Program-made: the position numbers and the translations under genes | The notes under the pieces: generated by a model | The model's input: only the letters and a program-made list of their open reading frames with translations | Databases searched by the model: none | What the model was told of the DNA's origin: nothing | Shown here: positions 8,550 to 16,945 of the stretch, one piece after another | How positions within the stretch are numbered: position 1 is the first letter of the stretch | Layout of the letters: each line of letters begins with the position of its first letter | Assembly (NCBI GenBank): GCA_015233365.1 | Contig: JADFXU010000005.1 | Coordinates: 34,310 to 98,309, forward strand | DNA length: 64,000 nt | Source of the DNA: Nitrospirota bacterium | GTDB taxonomy: Bacteria; Nitrospirota; Thermodesulfovibrionia; Thermodesulfovibrionales; Dissulfurispiraceae | Direction: 5' to 3'

Positions 8550-9056
8550 GTGAAAAATATTGTTCTGACCGGTTTTATGGGTACCGGAAAGACGGCTGTG
8601 GGAAAAATACTGGCTCGAAGACTGGGGCTTGTTCTGGTCGACGTAGATGCCGAAATTGAAAGAGAGCGGAAAACAACCATAACGGAAATTTTCAGGCAAT
8701 GCGGAGAGGCCGGCTTCAGGGACATTGAGTCTGCTGCAATAGAAAAGCTCTCCGCAATGAAAAACGCGGTGCTGTCAACCGGAGGTGGTGCTGTATTGAG
8801 AGCTGACAACATGGATGCTCTGAGAAAAAACGGGGTCATTATATGCCTGGCTGCATCTCCTGAGACAATTCTCAGAAGGACAGGCGCCTGCAAAAACAGG
8901 CCGCTACTTCAGGTCGATAATCCGCTTCAGAAGATAAAAGAGTTGTATGAATTCAGAAAACCTTATTATGAGAAAGCAGATATAATAATACACACCGATG
9001 ATATGTCGCCGGCCCAGGTAGCGGAGAAAATAATAAAGGCGATGAAAAACAGGTAG
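8550..9056 (+). CDS. aroK: Shikimate kinase
   Basis: 168 aa. P-loop GFMGTGKTAVGK, shikimate-binding DVDAEIE and FRDIES, and STGGGAV identify shikimate kinase, which makes shikimate 3-phosphate in the chorismate pathway. Starts at GTG 8550. Lies 8 bases before aroB, the standard aroKB arrangement. Confidence 0.95.
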   Translation: MKNIVLTGFMGTGKTAVGKILARRLGLVLVDVDAEIERERKTTITEIFRQCGEAGFRDIESAAIEKLSAMKNAVLSTGGGAVLRADNMDALRKNGVIICLAASPETILRRTGACKNRPLLQVDNPLQKIKELYEFRKPYYEKADIIIHTDDMSPAQVAEKIIKAMKNR

Positions 9057-9064
9057 AGGTAGAG

Positions 9065-10153
9065 ATGGGATTAATGGAAAAGGTAACGGTAGAACTGGAA
9101 GATAGAAGCTATGATATCGTGATCGGCAGCCGCACGCTTTCTGCCATTGGCGACAGGATGGCACAGTTCGGGTTCAGCCCTACTGTTGCAGTCATAAGCA
9201 ACCCGACTGTTCTCGGGCTTTACGGCGAAGATGTGGTCCGCTCGCTGAGCGATGCCGGGTTTAACTGTTTCAGCTCCCTTGTTCCTGACGGGGAGGAATA
9301 TAAGGACTATTACTGGGCTTACCACATATTGACCGAACTCCTCAGGAACAGGCTCGACCGGAATTCCTGTGTTGTGGCGCTGGGCGGAGGGGTAATCGGC
9401 GATATTACGGGGTTCTGCGCATCGCTATACATGCGGGGAATTCATTTTATCCAGGTCCCCACTACTCTGCTCGCACAGGTGGACAGTTCTGTTGGCGGCA
9501 AAACCGGCGTAAATCATCCGGCAGGGAAAAACATGATCGGGACATTTTATCAGCCCAGGCTGGTGTGGACTGATGTCGGCACTCTCGCTACGCTGCCCAG
9601 GAGTGAATTATTGTCAGGTATAGCGGAGATCATAAAGTACGGCGTAATCTGGGATGCGGATCTCTTCGACGTCCTGGAAAAAGAACGTGAGGCTATACTC
9701 GGTCTTGACAGGTCTGTCATAAGCTATGTTATTAAACGCTCCTGTCAGATAAAGGCGGAAGTGGTCTCGAAAGACGAACGGGAGTCCGGTTTGCGGGCGG
9801 TCCTGAATTATGGGCACACCATAGGTCACGCGGTGGAGACCGAAACAGGGTATTCAAAATATCTGCATGGCGAGGCCGTTGCTATGGGCATGTGCCTGGC
9901 GGCGCGTCTTTCCTCTGAACTGGGAATTATGGAAGGTTCTCACGCAGACAGAATAAAGTCAGTTATCGGCGCTTACGGCCTGCCTGTTGAATTGCCAAAA
10001 GATGTCAATGGTGATAAACTAGTTTCGCTTATATCGATGGACAAGAAGACAGTGGCCGGAGAAATGAGATTCATCCTGCCGAAAGCCATAGGGAGCGTTG
10101 TAATCCACAAAGGCGTTGACGTGAAAATATTGAAAAGGATAATGGAAACTTGA
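9065..10153 (+). CDS. aroB: 3-dehydroquinate synthase
   Basis: 362 aa NAD-dependent synthase converting DAHP to 3-dehydroquinate. Motifs: ALGGGVIGDITGFCAS, the metal/NAD region VPTTLLAQVDSSVGGKTGVNH, GIAEIIKYG, and the metal ligands in LNYGHTIGHAVE and YLHGEAVAMGM. Start ATG 9065 (or 9074) follows GAGG. The last codons overlap the TTG start of the response regulator gene, so aroKB and the two-component genes may be one transcript. Confidence 0.96.
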   Translation: MGLMEKVTVELEDRSYDIVIGSRTLSAIGDRMAQFGFSPTVAVISNPTVLGLYGEDVVRSLSDAGFNCFSSLVPDGEEYKDYYWAYHILTELLRNRLDRNSCVVALGGGVIGDITGFCASLYMRGIHFIQVPTTLLAQVDSSVGGKTGVNHPAGKNMIGTFYQPRLVWTDVGTLATLPRSELLSGIAEIIKYGVIWDADLFDVLEKEREAILGLDRSVISYVIKRSCQIKAEVVSKDERESGLRAVLNYGHTIGHAVETETGYSKYLHGEAVAMGMCLAARLSSELGIMEGSHADRIKSVIGAYGLPVELPKDVNGDKLVSLISMDKKTVAGEMRFILPKAIGSVVIHKGVDVKILKRIMET

Positions 10154-10860
10154 AAACCATACTTGTTATTGATGACGAAGTAGATATCGTCGAACTCGTT
10201 TCTTATAATCTGAAGAAAGAAGGTTTTGCCGTGGATGTTGCTTATGACGGCGAGGCTGCCCTGAAAAAGGTCAGGTCCTGCCCTTATGATCTTATCGTTC
10301 TCGATCTTATGCTGCCGGGCATCCAGGGACTTGAATTATGCAGGATGATCAGGAATGATTCCTCTATTGCCGACACTCCCATTGTGATGCTGACGGCAAA
10401 AGGAGAAGAAGTGGACAAGGTGCTTGGACTCGAAATAGGGGCCGATGACTACATGATCAAACCTTTCAGTCCGAGGGAACTGGTTGCGAGGGTCAAGGCC
10501 ATTTTACGGAGAGCGGAGCACCAGAAGCCGGCTCCCGTTTCCGAGGAGAATAAGACCGGACAGCTTCTGAAGATAAGGGACATAAGCATTGACAAAGAAA
10601 AATACATAGTCAGCGTGGGGAAAAAACAGCTCAAGCTGAGCGCCACCGAATTCAAACTGCTCCTTTATCTGTGCGAGAGGCCCAATAAGATTTATAACAG
10701 GGAACACCTCCTTGATGCAGTGTGGGGTGATGACGTTTTTGTCGAACCGAGGACTGTCGATGTCCATATCAGGAGGTTGCGGACAAAAATAGAGGATGAC
10801 CCGAACAATCCCAAGTATATAAAGACGATGAGGGGAATCGGTTACTTTTTCGAAGGATAG
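10150..10860 (+). CDS. PhoB/OmpR-type response regulator
   Basis: 236 aa. N-terminal receiver (acidic pair IDDEVD, phospho-accepting Asp in LIVLDLMLPG, Thr in MLTAKG, Lys in IKPFSPRE). C-terminal winged-helix DNA-binding domain (SATEFKLLLYLCERPNKIYNREHLLDAVW, then RTVDVHIRRLRTKI). Starts with TTG overlapping the aroB stop. Directly followed by a PhoR-like kinase, its likely partner. A phosphate-starvation role is suggested by the PhoB/PhoR resemblance, but no pst genes are in the window. Confidence 0.93.
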   Translation: MKTILVIDDEVDIVELVSYNLKKEGFAVDVAYDGEAALKKVRSCPYDLIVLDLMLPGIQGLELCRMIRNDSSIADTPIVMLTAKGEEVDKVLGLEIGADDYMIKPFSPRELVARVKAILRRAEHQKPAPVSEENKTGQLLKIRDISIDKEKYIVSVGKKQLKLSATEFKLLLYLCERPNKIYNREHLLDAVWGDDVFVEPRTVDVHIRRLRTKIEDDPNNPKYIKTMRGIGYFFEG

Positions 10861-10866
10861 ATCAGA

Positions 10867-12117
10867 ATGTTGATTATAATCATCCTCTCGCTGATCATTT
10901 TGTTTCTTGTTGTCTATCTGGTCCGCATGCGCCGGTCTATCAGTGCAATTTCAGGTCTTCTCAAAGAAGTTTCCTCCGGCAACATGAACGCAAGGCTTTT
11001 CACCGTCGGCTCGGGCAAGCTTGATGACATTGCCCGTGACATCATAGCGTTTACGGAGAAAACGAGCCTGAGGCTCGGCTTTGCCGAGGCCGAGATGCAG
11101 AGAATGGAGGCCATGCTCAGGGGAATGTCGGACGGCGTGCTTATAACCGATGTTCATGATATGGTCATTCTGGCGAACCGTACTTTCAAAAAACTGCTTT
11201 CGGTAAACGAGAATATCGAAGGGAAACAGATAATGGACGTTCTGCGCAATGCACAGCTTATTGAAATTGTGCAGAGGGCGTTGGAGTCGTGGGAGATTAT
11301 GTCCGAAGAGATTACGGTCAACAGGGGGGGGAAGGACATGCACCTGATCGCGACAGCGGTGCCGATCTACACCGAAAATTCCGTGACAGGGACCGTCCTC
11401 ACGCTCCATGACATCACTCGTCTGAAGCAGCTCGAAGAAGTGAGGAAGGATTTTGTGGCCAATGTATCACATGAAATCAAGACTCCGATAACCGCTATGA
11501 AAGGCTTTGCCGAGACGCTGCTCGACGGCGCCCTTGACGACAAGGAAAATGCCGCGCGCTTTCTCACCATGATAAAGAACCACAGCGAGCGTCTCAACAG
11601 CCTTGTGGATGACTTGCTCGCATTGTCGAGCATCGAACTGGGTGACGTCAAAATGAACAAGACCGAAGTCAACCTGGAACAGGTGATCGATAATGTTTTT
11701 CTTACGCTCAAGGACAAGGCGGACAGAAAAGAACTCTATCTCAGAAAAGCGCTGACACAAAACAGCCCGTCCATTGCAGCGGACAAGGACAAGCTTATTC
11801 AAATAGTAATTAATCTTGTCGATAACGGGATCAAATTTACCGATAAAGGCGGCGTCACCGTCGGCATCGACGAGACCGGCGGAAGGGTTGTCCTTTTTGT
11901 CCAGGATACCGGCATCGGTATCCCCCCAAGGTACCTGGGCAGGCTCGGGGAGAGATTCTACCGCGTTGACAGCGCGCGTTCGAGAGAACTGGGGGGCACT
12001 GGTCTCGGACTCGCCATTGTTAAACATCTGGTCCAAGCTCACGGCTGGAGCCTGAGGATCGAAAGCGATCCCGGAAAAGGCACAAGGGTCAATGTCACTA
12101 TTGACCGCTACCTGTGA
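10867..12117 (+). CDS. PhoR-like sensor histidine kinase
   Basis: 416 aa. One N-terminal membrane segment (LIIIILSLIILFLVVYLVRM), a short HAMP-like linker and a PAS domain (about 80-190). HisKA follows with His202 in NVSHEIKTPITAMKGFAETLL (the PhoR signature), then HATPase_c with DNGIKF, DTGIGIP and GGTGLGLAI. It lacks a large periplasmic domain, like PhoR, which is consistent with sensing through a membrane partner. Gap to the response regulator is 6 bases. Confidence 0.92.
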   Translation: MLIIIILSLIILFLVVYLVRMRRSISAISGLLKEVSSGNMNARLFTVGSGKLDDIARDIIAFTEKTSLRLGFAEAEMQRMEAMLRGMSDGVLITDVHDMVILANRTFKKLLSVNENIEGKQIMDVLRNAQLIEIVQRALESWEIMSEEITVNRGGKDMHLIATAVPIYTENSVTGTVLTLHDITRLKQLEEVRKDFVANVSHEIKTPITAMKGFAETLLDGALDDKENAARFLTMIKNHSERLNSLVDDLLALSSIELGDVKMNKTEVNLEQVIDNVFLTLKDKADRKELYLRKALTQNSPSIAADKDKLIQIVINLVDNGIKFTDKGGVTVGIDETGGRVVLFVQDTGIGIPPRYLGRLGERFYRVDSARSRELGGTGLGLAIVKHLVQAHGWSLRIESDPGKGTRVNVTIDRYL

Positions 12118-12288
12118 GTACCGGCGCACAAATAATTTATACATCCATCAGGTTCCACGATTTGATACAAATATTTTCTTTTCAAACGTTCCGTTTATTG
12201 ATATGATTTTTACATGGGGTAGAAAATGTCCGCCGGGTATGGTAATTGTTATGCCTCACCCTCTAAACCGCTAAACAAAGGAGTATCG

Positions 12289-12780
12289 ATGATGAAAAGT
12301 CCTGCGTACCTGCTTGCAGTTGTTGCCCTTGCTATGTCGGTCGTCGCAATGAGTCCTGAAAGGTCCGTCCTTGCCGCGTCTCAACACACAGAGGTCTGCG
12401 TTGAGACCGGTGAGCAGGAAATCGCGTCGCTGTTCGACCGCTGGAACAGTTCACTCCAGACGGGTGATCCCCACAAGGTAGTTGCCAACTACGCGGCCAA
12501 GTCTGTATTGCTCCCCACAGTGTCGAACAAGCCACGACTGACACCCGAAGACAAGGAGGACTACTTTCACCACTTTTTGGAGGGCAAGCCGTTCGGGCGC
12601 ATTGATTCGCGAACAATCGAAATTGATTGCAACACAGCGGTTGACGTAGGCTTATACACGTTCACATTCAGGAAAACCGGCTCCCAGGTTAAGGCGCGGT
12701 ACACCTTCACTTACAAGTGGGACGGAAAGCAATGGCTGATCACCAGCCATCACTCATCCGCGATGCCGGAGAAAGAGTGA
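12289..12780 (+). CDS. Secreted SnoaL/CaMKII-association-domain-like protein
   Basis: 163 aa from ATG 12289, preceded by AAAGGAG; the track's longer start at 12226 has no ribosome site. A signal peptide (SPAYLLAVVALAMSVVAMSPERSVLAA) precedes a cone-shaped NTF2-like domain (EIASLFDRWNSSLQTGDPHKVVANYAAKSVLLPTVS.., ending KARYTFTYKWDGKQWLITSHHSS). This matches the SgcJ/EcaC or CaMKII-association type. These are small ligand-binding or enzyme folds. The function is unknown; the protein is presumably periplasmic. Monocistronic by position. Confidence 0.75.
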   Translation: MMKSPAYLLAVVALAMSVVAMSPERSVLAASQHTEVCVETGEQEIASLFDRWNSSLQTGDPHKVVANYAAKSVLLPTVSNKPRLTPEDKEDYFHHFLEGKPFGRIDSRTIEIDCNTAVDVGLYTFTFRKTGSQVKARYTFTYKWDGKQWLITSHHSSAMPEKE

Positions 12781-12791
12781 CATGTGGATCA

Positions 12792-12838
12792 GAGGCGTGG
12801 GCTATGCCCGCGCCTCTCAGCTCTTGGCTCTCTATTTT
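12792..12838. terminator. Terminator-like hairpin between convergent genes
   Basis: An 11-bp stem (GAGGCGTGGGC / GCCCGCGCCTC, one G-T pair) with a 3-base loop lies at 12792-12816, followed shortly by CTCTCTATTTTT. It lies between the convergent SnoaL-like and marC-like genes and could end transcription from the plus strand. Confidence 0.6.
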
Positions 12839-12850
12839 TCCGGCTACCGG

Positions 12851-13468
12851 CTACTGGACACCCGCTATTATCCGCTGAATCCCCATCCGTATCATCTTCA
12901 CAGCTATTGCGGCAAGCAAAAGGGACGCCAATCTGGTGATTCCGCGCGTACCGTTGACCCCGATTTTTCTTACGATGATATCGGCTTTATCAAACAGTAT
13001 CCATGCCAGGATGAGGTTAAAGACAAGCGAAAAGATGACCGGAAAATAGCCATAGTTTCCCACGAGCAAGAGGCATGTAGTGAGCGTGGCCGGGCCTGCC
13101 AGCAGAGGGGTGCCCAGCGGGACTACACCCGATGCCAGGCTTGACACCGGCGCCGTGGCGCTTCTTGCTGCGCCTGCGCTCAGCATGTCCGCAATCGAAA
13201 TAACCAGCAATAATATTCCTCCCGCAATCATAAAATCTTCCACCAGGATACCGAGTATGTTGAATACGGCCCGACCGAGCAGAACAAACAACAGCGTGAT
13301 AAGCAACGCCGTGAGCACAGATTCCCGCACTACTCTTCTTTTCTCATGCGGCGCTATGCCTTCAGTCAAAGCAAGATAGATGGGCAGTACGCCCGGAGCG
13401 TCAATAGCTACCATAACAGGTATGACTGTCAGGAGAAAGGGACTGAACATATTCATATCCGGATTCAT
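12851..13468 (-). CDS. MarC-family integral membrane protein
   Basis: 205 aa with about six membrane segments. The N-terminal half (LLTVIPVMVAIDAPGVLPIYLALTEG) and the second half (VPLGTPLLAGPATLTTCLLL) carry the two MarC-family repeats, each with a polar PxG-type motif inside a membrane segment. The family was once linked to antibiotic resistance, but its substrate is unknown. Start could be any of the Met residues at positions 1, 5 or 7. Confidence 0.88.
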   Translation of the reverse strand: MNPDMNMFSPFLLTVIPVMVAIDAPGVLPIYLALTEGIAPHEKRRVVRESVLTALLITLLFVLLGRAVFNILGILVEDFMIAGGILLLVISIADMLSAGAARSATAPVSSLASGVVPLGTPLLAGPATLTTCLLLVGNYGYFPVIFSLVFNLILAWILFDKADIIVRKIGVNGTRGITRLASLLLAAIAVKMIRMGIQRIIAGVQ

Positions 13469-13523
13469 ACCTCATTTTATTCTCTGTGAGGTAAAGATGC
13501 AAGAATGCGAATTGCCTGTGCTT

Positions 13524-14084
13524 TTATTTTCCGGTTTCGATCTGCAGGAGCATGGCTTCTTTTATTGCTTCAGCCCTCTCCCTGCTCACGAGCTTTTCAA
13601 CGATGGCTATCCCGAATTCCAACGCCGTGCCCGGACCCCTGCTTGTCAGGATCTGCCCATCCGAGACAACATTCTTATTTACATAGCGCGCCTTGCCGAG
13701 CCTGTTCTCGAATGAAGGATAAACAGTGGCCTCCTTTCCGTCAAGAATGCCGGCGTTTGCCAGAACGTATGGTGCAGCGCATATAGCGCCTGTCAACTTT
13801 CCTTTCTTATAAAAATCCCTGATCAGGACTTTGACTCGCTCATCAGCATTGAGATTGTCGGATCCGGGCTGACCTCCGGGAAGCACAAGCATATCAAAAT
13901 TGTCGGCGTGTATGGCGTCGATGGTAGTGTCAGGGATCACCTTTACCTGGTGAGCGCCTTCGATATGTCCTGCATGCAAGCCGGCAATGACGGCTGTTAT
14001 ATCAGCCCTCCGTAAAACATCGACAATTGACATTGCTTCCACTTCCTCAAAGCCATCTGCTAATAACACGGCGACTCTCGGCAT
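13524..14084 (-). CDS. DJ-1/PfpI family protein (YajL-like)
   Basis: 186 aa from the ATG preceded by GGAGG; the longer track start reads into a palindromic repeat and is rejected. The fold signature is clear: VAVLLADGFEEVEAMSIVDVLRRA with the conserved Glu, the nucleophile elbow GAICAAPYVLANAGIL with the reactive Cys, and TSRGPGTALEFGIAIVEKL. YajL/DJ-1 proteins act in oxidative-stress protection and are reported to remove glyoxal adducts. A single gene followed upstream by a palindromic repeat. Confidence 0.92.
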   Translation of the reverse strand: MPRVAVLLADGFEEVEAMSIVDVLRRADITAVIAGLHAGHIEGAHQVKVIPDTTIDAIHADNFDMLVLPGGQPGSDNLNADERVKVLIRDFYKKGKLTGAICAAPYVLANAGILDGKEATVYPSFENRLGKARYVNKNVVSDGQILTSRGPGTALEFGIAIVEKLVSRERAEAIKEAMLLQIETGK

Positions 14085-14097
14085 GATTTCCTCCACT

Positions 14098-14222
14098 GAC
14101 GGTCTCGTAAAAAGTCCATATGCTGCGTTGCGCGGCATCCTTCGTCACTGCGGCGTACAAACAAGTACGCCTCATTCCTCAGGATTTGCGCGCCTTGCCT
14201 ATGAACTTTTTACGAAACCGTC
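14098..14222. repeat. 125-bp palindromic intergenic repeat (REP/MITE-like)
   Basis: The ends are 20-bp near-perfect inverted repeats (GACGGTCTCGTAAAAAGTCC against GACGGTTTCGTAAAAAGTTC). Inner arms also pair imperfectly, and the centre is a perfect hairpin (GGCGTAC aaacaa GTACGCC). From memory, elements with the same GTAAAAAGT...ACTTTTTAC ends recur in intergenic regions of Deltaproteobacteria and relatives. It lies between the DJ-1 gene start and the DUF1189 gene end. Confidence 0.75.
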
Positions 14223-14258
14223 TATTTTTAGTTTGGAAACGCGGATCCGGTCTCTATT

Positions 14259-15011
14259 TTACGCTATTTTTGATATTGTTTTCCCGGAACACGCACCTAC
14301 GGCAAAGTAAAGATAGCAAGTTGCGAACAAAAGTGATATCACCGAACTGTAAGGGAACTCTATATTCAGCAGGGAATGCAGTGTCTGAAGCACTATCGGC
14401 GGAGTGAATGCGACGGCCGAAAGGCGGACCAATGCACGGGGTAACAGCTTCAGATCGTGCATTTTCGCAAACAGCATCCCTATCGAGGCGCAGATTAAGA
14501 CCTGAATAAGATAGTACAAGAAGGTGAAAAAAAGGGCAAAAGGATAGACCGCAAAAATAAAATAATCCTTGAACTGCTCTATCCATCTATTTATCAGGTC
14601 CCGGTCAATAATGAGATTCTGTATATGAGAAAGATCTACCGAGTGGATATCAGTTGCATCGTCATTTACCAGGAGTTTCGTCTTTGTCAGGACGACAGTT
14701 GCCTTTAATTTTGCTGCAGGAACCGTCCCTTCAGAGGTGTCGATAATGGCAAAGGGCAGCTTGCTCCATGGCGCCTTTATGACATAAGGGACCGGCTCCT
14801 TAATGGATGCGACCCCTTTGGAAATGGTTACGGTCGGGACCTGGCTCACAATTTTAGGCGCTTCTTCAGCAAGAAAATCAGAGACATTGTTATGAAGCCT
14901 TACCATGTCAGGGATAAGGCTCAGGGAAAGCAATATGACCAGGTAGGTCATGCATAAGCCGCTCCGGTTTCTTGCGACATCCCGGTACAAATCCTTCGAG
15001 AAGAATGACAT
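14259..15011 (-). CDS. DUF1189-like membrane protein
   Basis: 251 aa from the internal Met (MSFFSKDLYRDVARNRSG), which looks like the true start; the track's 27 extra residues are charged and overlap the ytxH-like gene end. One N-terminal membrane segment, an extracytoplasmic domain of about 130 aa and three or four C-terminal segments (YFIFAVYPFALFFTFLYYLIQVLIC.., FTPPIVLQTLHS) match the DUF1189 layout. Function unknown. Confidence 0.75.
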   Translation of the reverse strand: MSFFSKDLYRDVARNRSGLCMTYLVILLSLSLIPDMVRLHNNVSDFLAEEAPKIVSQVPTVTISKGVASIKEPVPYVIKAPWSKLPFAIIDTSEGTVPAAKLKATVVLTKTKLLVNDDATDIHSVDLSHIQNLIIDRDLINRWIEQFKDYFIFAVYPFALFFTFLYYLIQVLICASIGMLFAKMHDLKLLPRALVRLSAVAFTPPIVLQTLHSLLNIEFPYSSVISLLFATCYLYFAVGACSGKTISKIA

Positions 15012-15088
15012 GAATAAAGTGTGAACAATCGAATAATGCTTCGTCGTTCCGGTTTGCGTTTGATCGTCCCCCCCTCTCTTTTCCCCTC

Positions 15089-15295
15089 TCAAAAGATTTT
15101 CTTTTTGACTTTGCCCGCGTAATCGGAGGCCTGGTCCGAGAGATCCTCAGCCATATCGCGTATCTGTCGCCTTGTCTTCCTGCCGGACTGGGGAGCCATA
15201 AGAAGCGCAAGTCCGGCGCCGACCGCACCACCGATCAGAAAGGAAAAAGTTGCAACCATGCCCATGTTGTTACAGTTACTGTCTATTCTGCCCAT
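15089..15295 (-). CDS. YtxH-domain protein
   Basis: 68 aa with a single glycine-rich membrane segment (FSFLIGGAVGAGLALLMAPQSGRKTRRQIR) typical of YtxH proteins, followed by a charged amphipathic tail. Found in general-stress contexts; molecular role unknown. Probably co-transcribed with the DUF1189 gene downstream. Confidence 0.82.
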   Translation of the reverse strand: MGRIDSNCNNMGMVATFSFLIGGAVGAGLALLMAPQSGRKTRRQIRDMAEDLSDQASDYAGKVKKKIF

Positions 15296-15360
15296 ATCAA
15301 CCTCCGTTTGTGATTTAGCGTCTGCTTAAAACTTACCATGTGAGAGCGAAGTAGTCAAGC

Positions 15361-15475
15361 AAAAGCTAAAAGCTGATATCCGAGAGCCGAGAGCTAAAGG
15401 CAGCAAATATTTAGTTCTCAGTGTTTGGGTTTTGGCTCTTAGCTCTGGACGCTTGGCTCTCAGCTTTTTGCCTTC
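15361..15475. repeat. Imperfect inverted repeat made of 7-base units
   Basis: Both arms are built from degenerate 7-mers: GAGAGCC/GAGAGCT on the left, and GGCTCTT/AGCTCTG/GACGCTT/GGCTCTC/AGCTTTT on the right. The arms are roughly complementary. The right arm provides the last codons and stop of the B12-radical SAM gene. It may act as a terminator hairpin for that minus-strand gene. Confidence 0.6.
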
Positions 15476-16902
15476 AGCCTTTCGTTGTTGTTTATAAAGA
15501 GCCAGAATAGGCTCTTTATACTCTTGAGCGCCACCCCGAAATCGTGCGGGGTCCTCAATTCAAGCAGTTTTTTGAGCATAAATGAAGGCCTGCCGTAAAA
15601 TTTCCTGAACCCTATCCTGCGCAGCTTTATTATTTCCTCCCTTGTCATCGTATAAGGAACGAATGCCGCACCCTGATACGTGAAGTCGGACAGTTCATCG
15701 GACAGGTAGCCGAACTTTTCGATATTATCATAAAGATATGTGCCGGGGAAGGGTGTGATGGCGTGAAAGTTTGCTATATCGGGGTCAATATCTACTGCGA
15801 AATCTATTGTCTGGAGCCCTTCCTCGAATGTTTCGCCGGGGATACCGAACATAAACGGCGTGCTTACCTTCAGCCCCACTTCCCGGGCCGCTTTTACTGC
15901 CGTGCGTATCTGAGCAAGAGTTGTCCCTTTCCTGATTGTGTTGAGGTTCTTCTGCACGCCGCTCTCAGCTCCGAAAAGGATGGCCCAGCACCCGGCATCT
16001 TTAAAAGCCTGCAGCAGCGGCTTGTCAACCTGGTTAACACAGGCAGAGGCAAACCACGTGAAATCCAATCCCCTGGCCTTTATTTCGCGGGCGAGACGCA
16101 GTGCCCGGTTGTAATCGGCTGCAAGGGTATCGTCTATGAACTTAATTTCACGGTATCCCTCTTTAAGGCAGTGCTCAATTTCTTTGAGTACGTTTTCGAC
16201 GCTGCGGCAGCGTATACCCGATTTTCTGGTTTTATCTATTTGAAAACAATAGATGCAGTTTCTGTTGCATCCCCTGGACGTCATGAGCACTGCAACAGGC
16301 TTTCTCTTGTAAGTGGCCGGCGGCGGGATATACAGTCCGGCATCGCCCAGCAAGTCCCTTGCCGGAAAAGGAATGGCATCGAGATCGGATATTAACGGCC
16401 TGGGTTGATTTTTTATGATTCCTCCGGCAGAGTTGTAAACAACACCCCGGATGCCTTCAAGCCCATTGCCTGATTCCAGCCTCTCGATGAGTTCCAGTGT
16501 GGAATATTCTCCCTCACCGGTGATTATGGCATCCATCGAGGCCCCCGCATCTTCAAGGCATTTTTCCTGCGCGGCAATAGGATATGGACCTCCGGCACAG
16601 ATGAAAACCTGTTTGCCGAGCATCATTTTAAAATCTTGCGCAGCTTTTTTGGCCTTTTCCCATCCAAAGGTAGTGGAATATAGCCCTATAAATCCGGGGT
16701 TGAATTCCCTCAGCCCGGCACATATGGCATTGTGAGTAAGGAATGCACCGTTGAAAAAGCGGACTTCATGCCCGGCCTGACGCAAGACAGCAGCCACATA
16801 GAGCGTGCCCAACGGCTGCCAGTAGTTGATTTGGGAGCTTGCGGTTTTCGAAGAGAAGATTTCCTGGGGCACCCATGCAGGGACCACCAACGCGCACTTC
16901 AT
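15460..16902 (-). CDS. B12-binding-domain radical SAM protein
   Basis: 480 aa. The N-terminal cobalamin-binding Rossmann domain (about 1-150, FICAGGPYPIAAQ) is followed by a radical SAM barrel with the Cx3Cx2C motif in SRGCNRNCIYCF near residue 215. A C-terminal DUF4080/BchE-like region follows (ITPFPGTYLYDNIEKFG). Such enzymes do methylations, ring rearrangements or lipid modifications using cobalamin. It is 43 bases downstream of an FAD oxidoreductase gene on the same strand and probably shares its operon. The substrate cannot be read from sequence. Confidence 0.9.
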   Translation of the reverse strand: MKCALVVPAWVPQEIFSSKTASSQINYWQPLGTLYVAAVLRQAGHEVRFFNGAFLTHNAICAGLREFNPGFIGLYSTTFGWEKAKKAAQDFKMMLGKQVFICAGGPYPIAAQEKCLEDAGASMDAIITGEGEYSTLELIERLESGNGLEGIRGVVYNSAGGIIKNQPRPLISDLDAIPFPARDLLGDAGLYIPPPATYKRKPVAVLMTSRGCNRNCIYCFQIDKTRKSGIRCRSVENVLKEIEHCLKEGYREIKFIDDTLAADYNRALRLAREIKARGLDFTWFASACVNQVDKPLLQAFKDAGCWAILFGAESGVQKNLNTIRKGTTLAQIRTAVKAAREVGLKVSTPFMFGIPGETFEEGLQTIDFAVDIDPDIANFHAITPFPGTYLYDNIEKFGYLSDELSDFTYQGAAFVPYTMTREEIIKLRRIGFRKFYGRPSFMLKKLLELRTPHDFGVALKSIKSLFWLFINNNERLKAKS

Positions 16903-16945
16903 TGCTTGCCTCTTGTGTTTTTCTTCTGTGGCTTCATATCTTCAG

